A stretch of 64,000 bases of DNA, taken from the IMG/VR virus record IMGVR_UViG_3300042463_000986, positions 1 through 64,000 of that record; one strand, 5' to 3'. Positions 49,268-61,000 of the stretch are shown piece after piece. The notes below the pieces were generated by a model. It had not been told where the DNA came from. It did not search any database and saw only the letters and a program-made list of their open reading frames with translations. This stretch comes from a virus. The stretch's first letter is position 1; every line of letters begins with the position of its first letter. The position numbers and the translations under genes are program-made.

Positions 49268-52027
49268 ATGGCCTCATTTACCGATACACAGATACAACCA
49301 TTTAACCCCTATGTGCAACAACTTCCTGTTGATGCTATGGTTAAAGTGGGCATGGCTAAACAGCAACAATATGACCAAGGAGTACAAAAAATCCAGGGAT
49401 ATATTGATAATATTGCTGGTATGGACGTTTCTAGGGATGTAGATAAAGAACATTTAAAGTCTAAGTTAAATGAACTTGGTGGAAAATTAAGAACCGTAGC
49501 TTCGGGGGATTTTTCTAACCAACAATTGGTTAATTCTGTAGGGGGAATGGCTACACAAATTGTTAAAGATCCATTTGTTCAAGCAGCTGTATATTCAACA
49601 GCTAATGACAGAGAACAGAACAAACAAATGGAAGCTGATGAAAAAGCTGGTAAACTAACCCCACAAGCAAGATATTATTATGACCTTAAAAGGAATGCTT
49701 ATTTATCAAACCCCAATTTAAAAGATCAGTCTGGAAAACCAATAAAATTTTCAGGGCAATATACACCTTCTTGGGATATTGAAAAAAATCTTATAGAGGC
49801 TGTAAAGGCTGTAGGGGATAGTAAATATGAAGCACAGCAGGTATTTAAAACAGATCCTGCTGGTAAAATATTATACGATAAAGCAGGAGCTCCTATACTT
49901 TCTGAATATGCTGTAGAAGAAATAAAACAAGGGAAGTTCAGTGAAAAAATTGCTGCAGCTATTGACACTGTTTTGAGTAGACCAGAAGCTAAGCAAGAAA
50001 TGGCTATGCGTGGTGTTTATAATTATAGAGGATATAATAAATTAGATGATTTTGTTCGCCAATATGAGGAAGAAAAGAACAAAGGAGTTTCTATTTTAGA
50101 ATCTAAGAGATTAGATCTTCTATCTAAAGGAGCTTCTGAAACAGATCCTGAAAAGAAAAAATTAATACAAAGTCTTATAGACAAAACAGATAATGATATT
50201 TCCACTTTAAAACAATATGGCGATGAAAAAATACAGAGAGCCAGACAAGTGGGTGATCTTGATACATGGAAATCATTAGTGTACGAACAAGGATTAAAAA
50301 ATAAATTCACAGAAGCTTATACAACAGAAACAATAAGTAGAAAATATGTTGAAAGTGCTCCTTGGAAAGCTGAAAGACAACGTATTAAAGATGAAAGAGA
50401 TTGGTGGGCAGACCAACAAAATATTAAACAGGGATGGTCTAGAATAGATATTTCTAAACAACAACTTGCTTTAGATAAAGAAAAATGGAAAAACGATCCT
50501 AATAATCCAGATAAACCTTTAACCCCTGGTTCAGACTATTTAACAAAATCATTAAATGATGTAGAAGTTTTTTCTAATTGGATAGAAAAAGGACAAAAAA
50601 TAGAAGAAAGTGCTAAGAAAACAAAAGATCAATTTGTCTTTAATTATGTTAAAGCAATAAATTTTGCAAATGGTAAATCTGTTTCTGATGAAGATATAAG
50701 AAAAAATATTACTGAGTGGGAAAAAAATGCTCCTGGATATATAGATAGGACTTATGATAGGGCTAAAGATGATATTCAAAAAAATCCCAAAAATCCATAT
50801 TATACACCTCTTCTTACACAATTACCTGTAGCAGAAGCTAATCAAAGAGCTTTAAGTGATTATTCAAATGAAGTGAAAGACTTGAATAAACATCCCGATG
50901 TTTTAAGTGCAGGTTCTGGAGAAAATTTAGATTTTACTAAATTAGGGAAAGGCCTACCTTCTTTTAATATATCATTAAGTGAAGATGATGTTTTATTAGG
51001 AGGAACTAGGATGCCTTTTCAAGAGAAAAAACATTTTAATTTTCAAATAACACCTAAAGATATTCTTAATGCTAGTTTGGTTTATAATAATGATTTTTTA
51101 AAAAATCAGGAATATTCTGCATTTGCTAAACAGGCTAAAGAAGAATTAGAAAAAAAATTTGGTAGCCAAGCGTATAGAATACCTGGTTTAATTGGTTCTC
51201 CTGTTGTTAGACTTTATGCAAAAGATGCGGGGGTTAGTGAAGAAGGGATAGAAAGGATTTTTAATACTAGTAAATTAATTACATCTAGTGTAGGTCAAAA
51301 TGTTTTATCTGCTAAAGCAAAAGTGTTAAAACAAAAAATGTTAGGCAATGAGCCTCTAGTTGTTTCGTTATATCCTGAGGATGCTAAGGAGCCCCAAATT
51401 AAATCTGTCAATCAACGACTTAATGAAGTGATTGATAATTATAAAGGAACAATAGATGTTGACAAATTTACTAACTTTTTAGCAGGAAAAGATAGAGACA
51501 AGTATAATGTTTCTATTGGTGTTGATAGAGGAACTCCTGGAAGTTATGGAGAAACTTTTACATTAGACCTTTATGATGGAAACACTTTAGTACAACAATT
51601 ACCTATTGATAAAAGATCAGCAAATTATATAAAAGGAGCAGTTATTAATCTTCCTGCCCCTGTTTCAGATGTTAATAGAAAAATTGCATGGAGTGAAAAC
51701 AACAGAACAACAAATTCTATAACAGGAGATCCAAACAACCCTGTTGCATATACAGGTGCTTATTATCCACCATCATTCTTTCATCAAAGACAAGAAACAG
51801 ATATTTTAGGAGCAGATATAAAAGTTAATGATCTTGGTCAACATAATATTTACTTTTATATAAAAGATGGAGAAGGTAATGTAAGAGGTATTGCTGATAA
51901 AAATCCAGGAGATATATACCCTGTTGCATATCCATCTGCTGATGCAGCACAGTCTTTTATAAATAGCTTAACTCCAGGTAGACTTCAAACAATTAAAACA
52001 CTTAGTGGATTAAACTTTAAAAAATGA
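49268..52027 (+). CDS. Large cargo-type protein 2, 919 aa
   Basis: Mostly helical and charged, with an N-terminal conserved-looking TQIQPFNPYVQQLPVDAMVKVGM and QQYDQGVQKIQGYIDNIAGM, patterns I associate with crAss-like capsid cargo genes. Middle sections have coiled-coil character (RRIKDERDWWADQQNIKQGW). It lies between cargo protein 1 and the polymerase and overlaps the polymerase start by ATGA. Likely packaged with the polymerase and injected with the DNA. Confidence 0.65.
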   Translation: MASFTDTQIQPFNPYVQQLPVDAMVKVGMAKQQQYDQGVQKIQGYIDNIAGMDVSRDVDKEHLKSKLNELGGKLRTVASGDFSNQQLVNSVGGMATQIVKDPFVQAAVYSTANDREQNKQMEADEKAGKLTPQARYYYDLKRNAYLSNPNLKDQSGKPIKFSGQYTPSWDIEKNLIEAVKAVGDSKYEAQQVFKTDPAGKILYDKAGAPILSEYAVEEIKQGKFSEKIAAAIDTVLSRPEAKQEMAMRGVYNYRGYNKLDDFVRQYEEEKNKGVSILESKRLDLLSKGASETDPEKKKLIQSLIDKTDNDISTLKQYGDEKIQRARQVGDLDTWKSLVYEQGLKNKFTEAYTTETISRKYVESAPWKAERQRIKDERDWWADQQNIKQGWSRIDISKQQLALDKEKWKNDPNNPDKPLTPGSDYLTKSLNDVEVFSNWIEKGQKIEESAKKTKDQFVFNYVKAINFANGKSVSDEDIRKNITEWEKNAPGYIDRTYDRAKDDIQKNPKNPYYTPLLTQLPVAEANQRALSDYSNEVKDLNKHPDVLSAGSGENLDFTKLGKGLPSFNISLSEDDVLLGGTRMPFQEKKHFNFQITPKDILNASLVYNNDFLKNQEYSAFAKQAKEELEKKFGSQAYRIPGLIGSPVVRLYAKDAGVSEEGIERIFNTSKLITSSVGQNVLSAKAKVLKQKMLGNEPLVVSLYPEDAKEPQIKSVNQRLNEVIDNYKGTIDVDKFTNFLAGKDRDKYNVSIGVDRGTPGSYGETFTLDLYDGNTLVQQLPIDKRSANYIKGAVINLPAPVSDVNRKIAWSENNRTTNSITGDPNNPVAYTGAYYPPSFFHQRQETDILGADIKVNDLGQHNIYFYIKDGEGNVRGIADKNPGDIYPVAYPSADAAQSFINSLTPGRLQTIKTLSGLNFKK

Positions 52028-55000
52028 GTGATCAAAACTTCTTAGATTGGGCAAATAATATTAAAAATGAAGGTCTAGCTAGATTGGATGAGGGTATTCC
52101 TCAAGGAGTGGGACCTAGTGGGTCTGGTGGAGAGAATAGAAACAATCCTTTAGAAGATCTTCAGAGAGCTAGAATGGAAGCTTTCGGTATGGAAGATACA
52201 AGCAAATATGCTTATTCCACCCAAGAAACTTCCAAGAGATACCCTAAAACATTTAGGAATGTTGATAATGAAGAGTTATATGCCCAAGGACAAGCTTGGA
52301 CAAACAAAATGATTAATGGTGTAGGCAAAGGACTTGCTTTAACAGGAACCACATTTTTACAGTCTACAGCTGGATTGGTTAATGGTGTGGCTAATTGGGC
52401 CCAAACAGGAAAGTTTTCATCATTTTATGATAATGATTTTAATAGAAGTCTAGATGAATTTAATCAAGATCTTGAAGATAAATGGGCTAACTATTATACA
52501 AAAGAAGAAAAAGACGCAGATTGGTACTCTCCTAAGAAATGGTTTACAGCTAATTTCTTCTGGGATGGCATTATTAAAAATATGGGATTTTCAGCAGGAG
52601 CTGCTTTATCTGGAGGTGTGTATGCTTCTGTTTTAAAAGCTCTTCCTCTTACATCAAAACTATTTGCAGCAGGTAAATCTGCAGAAGCTTTAGTGGCTAC
52701 AGAAGAGGCTCTTCTTGCTGCTGATAAAGGAGCTAGCATGTTTGGTAAGATAAAAAGTATTTCTGATAAATACCTATCTACATATAATAGTCTTAATGCT
52801 GGTGGTAGAGCTGTTGTTGCAGGACTTGCTACAACAGGAGAGGCAGGATTTGAAGCTTATAATAATTCTAATGAATTTAGAAAAAAGAAAATAGAGGAAT
52901 ATAAAGCACAAAACTTTGGACTTGCTCCAACAGGTGAAGATCTTGAAAAAATTAATAATGAGGCAGAAAATGTAGGTACATCTTCTTTCCTTCTTAACAC
53001 TGCTCTATTAACAGCTACTAACTATATTCAGTTTCCTAAAATACTAGGAGCTTCGTATAAGGCTGAAAAAGGGATTGTTAATGGTCTTACAAAAGAAGTG
53101 GCAGATGTTACTAAAGATGCTGCTGGTAATTTAGTAAAGGCCCCTTCATTCTTTAAAAACAGAGTTTTATCTACATTAAATAATATAAGGCCTTACACAT
53201 TTTCTATATCTGAAGCTTTTGAAGAAGGCGCACAATTTGCTATTCAATCAGGCACACAAGATTATTATAATAAAAAATACAGAGGAGCTTCAGCTGATTT
53301 TATTGATAGTCTTAAAGAAGGAGTTAAACAAACCCTCACTACTAACGAGGGAATGGAAAATGTCCTTATTGGTGGTTTATCTGGGGCCTTAATGATGGCT
53401 AAAGGGAAAATACAAGAGAGTAGAGAAAAAGCAAAAGATACAGCAGAATTTATTAAAAAAGCCAATGAATGGAAATTCTCTGATTTTACAAAGGAAACAA
53501 TATCTGCTGTTAATAGAGGCACTGCTATTCAAGAGGATAGAGAAAAAGCTTTAAGACAAGGAGATGTTTTAGAGAGTAAAGATCTTGAACAAGATTATAT
53601 TATCAACTACCTAACACCTAGAATTAAATATGGCAGAATGGATCTTGTTCGTTCTGACATAGAAGATTATAGAAAATTAGCAATGACTGAAGAAGGATTT
53701 GCACAATTAAAGGCGGAGGGTAAAGCATTAGAGGGAGACACTAGAGAGCAATATTTACAGAGAATAGAAAATCTTGAACAAACTGCTGATAGCATAAAAT
53801 CTTTATACCAATCTATTAATTTAAGATATGGTAATCTTATCACCAAAGATGGTAAACCTGTATACTCTCCAGAGACAATAAATAAAATGATTTATGCTGC
53901 TACTAAAGTGGCAGATTATGATAAAAGAATACCACAACTATCTGGTTCTTTGGAGGCTATAAATATAGATGTTGATACAGTTATTAATGATGTTGTAGCT
54001 GGAAGTAGTGATTCTTTTAATGCTGCTATGGCAGAAATTGATGCTCTTGGTAAAAATTTATTACCAGAAAAAGTGGCAGATCTTAAAATAGCTTTAGAAG
54101 ATGTGGCTGAATTATCTGCACGTAGAGCTAAGTTTTTAGATGAATATAATGATATTAAAAACAATCCAGAGAAATATACAGAAGAGGAAGAAGAAGAATT
54201 TGCTCCTGATACAAAAATTAAAGAAAAGCAGATTGTTAAAATTAAGACAAAAGATGGGGAAGAAGATATTGAAGTGGGTACAGAGTATTATTTAGGTAGT
54301 GTTGTCTCTTATAGTAAAGATGGTAAAGAAGTTCATAACTTTCCTAAGTTAACAATTCTTGGTGAAAATGAGGATGGCACAATAAGAATAAAAGGGTCTA
54401 CAGGAATTATTAAAAATATATCTAAGGAAGAACTGGCTAGTTATAAGTTGGGGAAGGTGAGTGATACAGAAAAAAATAAAAAAGCTAAGTTTTACATGGA
54501 TAATATTAATACCGTATATGAACATTACGGTATTAAAGTGAATGGACAGCCTGCAAAAGGAAGACTTCAATATTCTCCTAAAGAAGGAATTTTATTATTT
54601 GTATACAAAGATGCAAAAGGAAAAATAAGAACAAAAGAAATTGTAGGACAAGACTTTAAAGCTAAAGAAGGCTACCAACATGGAATGATAAAAGCTTTTG
54701 GTACTCTTACAGCTGTTCAACAAAAATCAGAAGAAGAGTTTGCTGCTGAAAGAGACGCAAGAATAGAAGCAAGAAGAGCTAGTAGACTTGAAATACTTAC
54801 TAATTTATTTGACAATCTTTCTGCTAAGCTAGACAAAACTAATACACTTATTGCTCAGAAAAAAGAGCAAGTGGATAGGATTGTTGAGGAGATGAAAGTA
54901 TTAGAAGAAAAAATTAGTAGTGGTGCTATCACTAAGAAAAACAATTTTAAATCTTCTACAAATAAAGCAATTAAAGCTGCTAATAGACTTTCTAGAATGA

Positions 55001-58000
55001 AGGAAGACCTTCGTTTAGAAATAGAAGCATTAGAAGCTGAAAGAGATGAGATAGAGTTTAATCAGTCTTATGTAGCTGATATGGCTCAAAATATTGATGA
55101 GTTTCCTGAGGAAGGAAAAGATTTATTAGAAGATCTTAATGAGCAAGCTTTAAATTTAAACCTATTACAAGAAAGTGTAGGAAAACAAATTAATGCTTTG
55201 TCTAAATTAATGGATCAAGTGGACGGTGCATTAAAAACAGCTGTTGATTTTGCATTAGATCTTATTAAAAAGTTTGAAGCAAAATATCCAAATCTTCCAT
55301 ATACACCATTAGGACTTGTAGAGTTTTTAAATAAAGATCTTTCTGCTAAAGGTGTCTATCCAGATTATCAATCTTACTTACAGGCAAACCCAAATCTATT
55401 ATCAGATCTTTCTGAATTTGAAAGAGATATTGCTGATATAGATGAACTTGACGTCATTCCTAATGAAAGATCTTTAGAAGAACTTAGGAAAGAAATGGAG
55501 GGGTTACAAAATCAGCTTAAAGAGGTAGAAAAAGAAATTAAAGCAAAAGAATTAATTTTAAATACATTTGAGGAAGTAGCTAAAAAACATAAACAACAAA
55601 AAGAACAGGAAGCTAGACTGGCTAAAAATGAAGAGTTTAAACAAGCTATTTTAGGAACAATGGTAGCTGATCAACAAACTCTTCAGTATGATGAAACTTA
55701 TGAGCCTGATGCTAAAAAGGATGACATTTCTATTGTCACTAGTACAAAGGTGCCTTCAAAGTCAGACAAGCCTCATCATATAAGAGCTAATAAGTTTGGT
55801 AACAATTTCCCCACTCTTCCTAATAAAGCAAATATCCGTGGTGTATTAGTTACAATTAACAACCAAGCTAGTCTTATACCTGGATTAATAGATAGACTTT
55901 TTGGAGAAGGCACACCAGAGCAAAAAGCAGGAGTGATAGCTCTTGTTATGGTTAATACAGATGGAGAACTTGTTGATGTTAATGGAGAAGTTATTCCTGA
56001 AGGAGTAGATAAATTAGATAATGCAATATATCAGGTGATGCCTGATGAGGGATTAGAATGGAGTGCTGAATATAGTAAGAGTGGTAAGCCATCTTCTATG
56101 TTTAGAAGTACCACTCCAGATAATGTTAAAAAGGCATTAATAGAGCAGTATAAAACATGGAGAGATGGTATATTATCAACTGTTGACCTTGTACAATATA
56201 GAATAGACGCTTCATTTGGTATTTTACAAAATGAAAAATATACAGATGATAAAGGAGTTGAACAGACTAACTACCGAGCTAAAAACTCTGTAGAAGAGGC
56301 TGGACTTGTTCCAAAAGGATTAGAAAACAATAATGTAATTGTTCTTCGTACTACAGAAGGTGCGGAAGAAAATGGTAGCGTTACATTTACTAATGCTAAA
56401 GGTAGACCATTATTAAAGACAGCAAATGGTCTTGTTAAACTAAACAATAGAAAGTTTAATGAGAAAGAAGCTTCTTTAATATATAATATGATTTTAAGAC
56501 TTTCTAGAAATGTAGAAAAAGATGGTAATGCTAAATCAGCAGATTCTTTAGTTATATTAGATTGGCTCAAATCTGTTGTATATTGGGGAGTTCCTAAAGT
56601 GGTTGATGGTAACAGAAAGAATCCAGGATATAACAGTATATGGTTTGAAAAAGATGCAGATGGAATATTAAAATTATTCTTATCTGGAAAAGGAGGAAAC
56701 ATTCCTTTTGGTCCATTATCCATTCAAGAAAACCAAGATAATTTAATGTCTCTTATACAGGACATGTATAATAATGTTAATGCCACTATTATAAATAAAT
56801 CTTGGAATGAACCTTATTCTGAAATTATTGGTGTTAAAAAAGATGGATCTTTAGAAATAAAAACATGGCCTAACTACCAATCTTATCTACTATCTAATAA
56901 AGATGCGGATGGTAATAAAAGAAATGCAGAGAATATTCCTCTTACAACAATAGCTCGTCCTTTAAAAAATGAGGAAGATGTTAATAGAGAAGGGGTTTAT
57001 TTTACAATCACTGATAATGCGGATAAGTTTGTTATTCCAAAAACAGTGGTAACAACACCGAAGGTGCTAACCCCAACAGCCCCAGCAGCTCCTGTAGCTC
57101 CTACACCAGCAGCTAAAATAGTTGTTGATGGCTATACATTTGATGGAGAGGCAAAAAATAACATTACCCTTTTAGGTAAATATAATATTAATTTTTCATA
57201 TGATGCTATAAAAGGAGTGTTTCAAGGAGAACTGTCTGGAGATGGTATCGAAAAAGCAATAGCTGATCTTAACGCACCAGAAGAACAAATTAAAGATGCT
57301 TTTGCAGGATCAATTGTAAAAACTTTAGCTCCACAGATAGAAGAATATAAAAAGAAAGTGGCTGAACAAACAGCTCCTGTAGCAGCAGAAATTATAAGTG
57401 AGGAAGCTAAAACAGAAATTGCATCTGAAGGAATGACAGAGTCAGATCTTGACAAAATAAGAAGACAAATGATGGAATCTTCTGATGAAGATGGTCCTGT
57501 GTTTAGAGAGAAAATTGCTAAAGAAATAGAAAAATTTGAGGGAGAGAATTGGCAGAAGGTGGAAAAGTGGTTAAAAGAAAACTTTCCAAATGTTCCTGTA
57601 TATAGAGTGAAGAATGTAATACAAGCTACTAATGGTAGACAAGCTTGGGGTATGTTTCAAGACGGTGCTATATACATATATGAGAATGCGGAAGTGGGCA
57701 CTGTTTACCATGAGGTTTTTGAAGCTGTATGGAAAATGTTTTCTGATGCTGAAGAACAAGCTAATGTATTAGCTGAGTTTAAAGCTAGAAAAGGTTCTTT
57801 TATAGACAGACCTACAGGAAAAGAAGTTAAATATTCTGAGGCCACTAATCAAGAAGCTAAAGAACAACTAGCAGAAGAGTTTAGAGATTATGTAATGTAT
57901 AAAAAAATTCCAGGTAAACCAACTTCTGGAAGACCATTTATATTAAAATTATTTGCAGACCTCGTTAGTTTTATTAAGGAATTTTTTACAGGAAATAAGG

Positions 58001-61000
58001 CTGGAAGTAATACAGAAAAACTATTCTCTAAAATAGGAAATGGATATTACAAACAATATTCTCCATATCACTCAGCACTTTCTTTCGCTAAAGAAGGAGT
58101 GATTGATATAGAAGAAGCTATTGCAAATGCTGGGGCAGAGTTTAGTATAATTGGAATGAATGGTCAGGAAAGACATGATGTTATACAAAACATGACCTAC
58201 CTCACTTTAAAGAATATTTTCAGAGATAATAAAAGCTTTTTTACTATTCCAAATATTAACAAAACGGAATTATATATAAAATTAAAAGACCAAGTTCAAA
58301 AAGACATTCTTAAAACTGTAAGTTCTACAAAAGCTTTAATTGAGAAAGGTACATTTACAGAAAAACAAGGGGCTCCTCACATAGAAAAATCTCTTGCTTT
58401 ATGGAAGGCTGTAGAAGATAATTGGGATGAGTTTAAATTTAAACACGAGGAATATTTAAGAGGATATTCAATAGAATTTGATGAGAATGATAATGCAACA
58501 TTAACAGATGAGAACAATTCTGGAAAATCAGATTATCAAGATGCTAGAAAAATTGACAATTTTAAAAAGGCTAATGCAGCTATAAAAATGTTATTATCCA
58601 CTGTTGCTAGAGTGGATAGAGATGGTAATATGGACCGTTCTACAGTGAATGGTGCTAAGTTAATTCCTACTAGTGAGGTTTTTATGAAAGTAATGAACCA
58701 AGTTCATAGTGCCAAGACTATAGAAGAAATGTTACAAGGACTTAAAGAATTAGGTTTAAAAGATAATAATTATAAAACATTATATGAAAGACTTACTAAA
58801 TCTGCTATAACTGTTAAAGGAATTGATTATTCTAATTTAACAGAACCACATGAGGCCCAATTACTTGCTTCATTCTGGAAAACATTTAAGAAAATGAATG
58901 CTGATGTAAAAGCAGTGTTTATTCTTTCTAATGATGATGTTGTAATAGGAGATTCAAATCTTTCTTCTGCAGCAAGACAATTAAGATCAGATTTTATTTC
59001 TCAAATAGTTGATGCAATAAAAACTAAGAAAAGTTCTTATTTTGTATATGATGATAAGACTAGAAGATTTAAAGGAGAGCCTAAATCTGTTCCTAAAACT
59101 CTTTTAAGTGCATCAGCAAGAATAGCGTTTTTAGAAAAATTAGGAATATCTTTTACAGAGGAAGAATTAAAATCTCTTAACAGTGATAAATTAAAAGTAT
59201 TTAACACAGCTGTAGATGGTATTAGAACAAGTATTGAGCAAGCTAAAGAAATAGCCACTATATCTGGTAAGGTGTTAGATATTGAGGGCCAGCTATTAAA
59301 ACTAGCTACAATAAAAGCAATAATTACCACTCCAGAATTTGACAGTACATATTTCAATCTTAATGGAGAAAGAGTGCAGTCTTTTATAGGAACCAATCCT
59401 GGTAGTGATCTTTACGATGTACTTTCTCAGGTTAACAATTTAAATGATGTTCCCGCTCAATATCAGTATTTATTAACAGATTCTTTTGTTAAGAATTCTG
59501 TTATATTAAACAAAATGTTTAATTTAGAGACAGGGGAAAAAAGAGAAGATATTGAAAACTATTTATCTATAGGATATGTAGATGGTACAATTAATGAACA
59601 GAGTGGTAAGAAAAAAGAATCTTCTAAGTTAACCTATAGAGAAAGATTAATACAAGAAATTAATTTAAATCTTAATGGATATTATATGAATCTTGTCCCT
59701 GGAGATGCTTCTATGGAATGGATGGCATATATGGGTAATCATGTTTCTGTAAAAAGATTAAGAGCTACAGGAATGGAAGATGTTAATAAAATATTTAAAG
59801 GATATTTTATTTCAGAATTACTATTATCTAGAGATGTAAATAGAAACACAAAAGAGACAAAAACTAGAAAAAGTACAGATCTTAGATTCTTTAAACCTAT
59901 TCTTGGAGAGAAGTTGCATAATGATATTGTGAAAGAAACTGGAACTCCAGAAGAAGTTTATAAAAAATATGAGTCAAAAATTAATGCTGCTCTAAAGAGT
60001 TTTATTGAGGAAGATGTAAATAAATTTAGAAATAATTTACTTTCTTATGGTATTATAAATAAAACAGATTTAGGCTGGGAAGTGGAAAACATAGCACTTT
60101 CAGAGTCTGTGTTTGAAAATATTGATGATTTAAACAGAGAGTTGACAGCTTTGAATATCAACTTTATGATTAACAATATAGAACTTCATAAGTTATTATA
60201 TTCAGATCCTTATCAATACAGCGATGAATTAAAACGTATTAAAAACTTTCTCTCTCCTAGACAACGTTTATTAGGATCAGACAATATAAATTCACTATTA
60301 AATAATGTTTGGAATAAAGGCTTTAAAAAAGGAGATTTAGGGTATACAGATTTTAATAAAAATTACTTTAAGACCACAACACTAGCTGATATTGTAGGAG
60401 TGATTGATCTTCCTGGATATAAAGAATATGAAGAAACGGATGGTAGTGGTATAATTTCTTTTAAAGCGTATAGAAATTTTAGAATTCGTTCTGGAGAATG
60501 GAATGAAAACGAAGAGCTTCAATATAAGTTTGATATTAAATTTGAAGAAGCTGCTAAATCAGGAGCCTCTAAGGAAGAGTTACAAAAGCTTCTTAATAAG
60601 AATCCTGCTGCAAAGAGTGCTTATACACCAGTTAAACCTATTGTAGCTGGAAATAAAGATAATGGTAAAAATTACAATGATGTAATGCTAGACAAGTTTG
60701 CATTATATCCATTATCATATAGAGTGATGTATGAGATAAATGCTTCTTCCAACGCATTAAAGCTTTATGATAAAATGCAGGAAGAAAACATTGATTATGT
60801 AGTGTTTAAGAGTGCTAGAAAAGTGGGAGCTGAAAAAACTAATTCTGTATATAACGAGGATGGTAGTTTTAACACTAATGAGTTTGAAGGAGTGTTCAAT
60901 GTTCCTTTTGACATAATGAGTGTTCAATCTGAAGTGCCTTCTAAAGACACTCCTTTGGTAACTAGAGGATCCCAGGTGACAAAACTCATCACTATGGATT

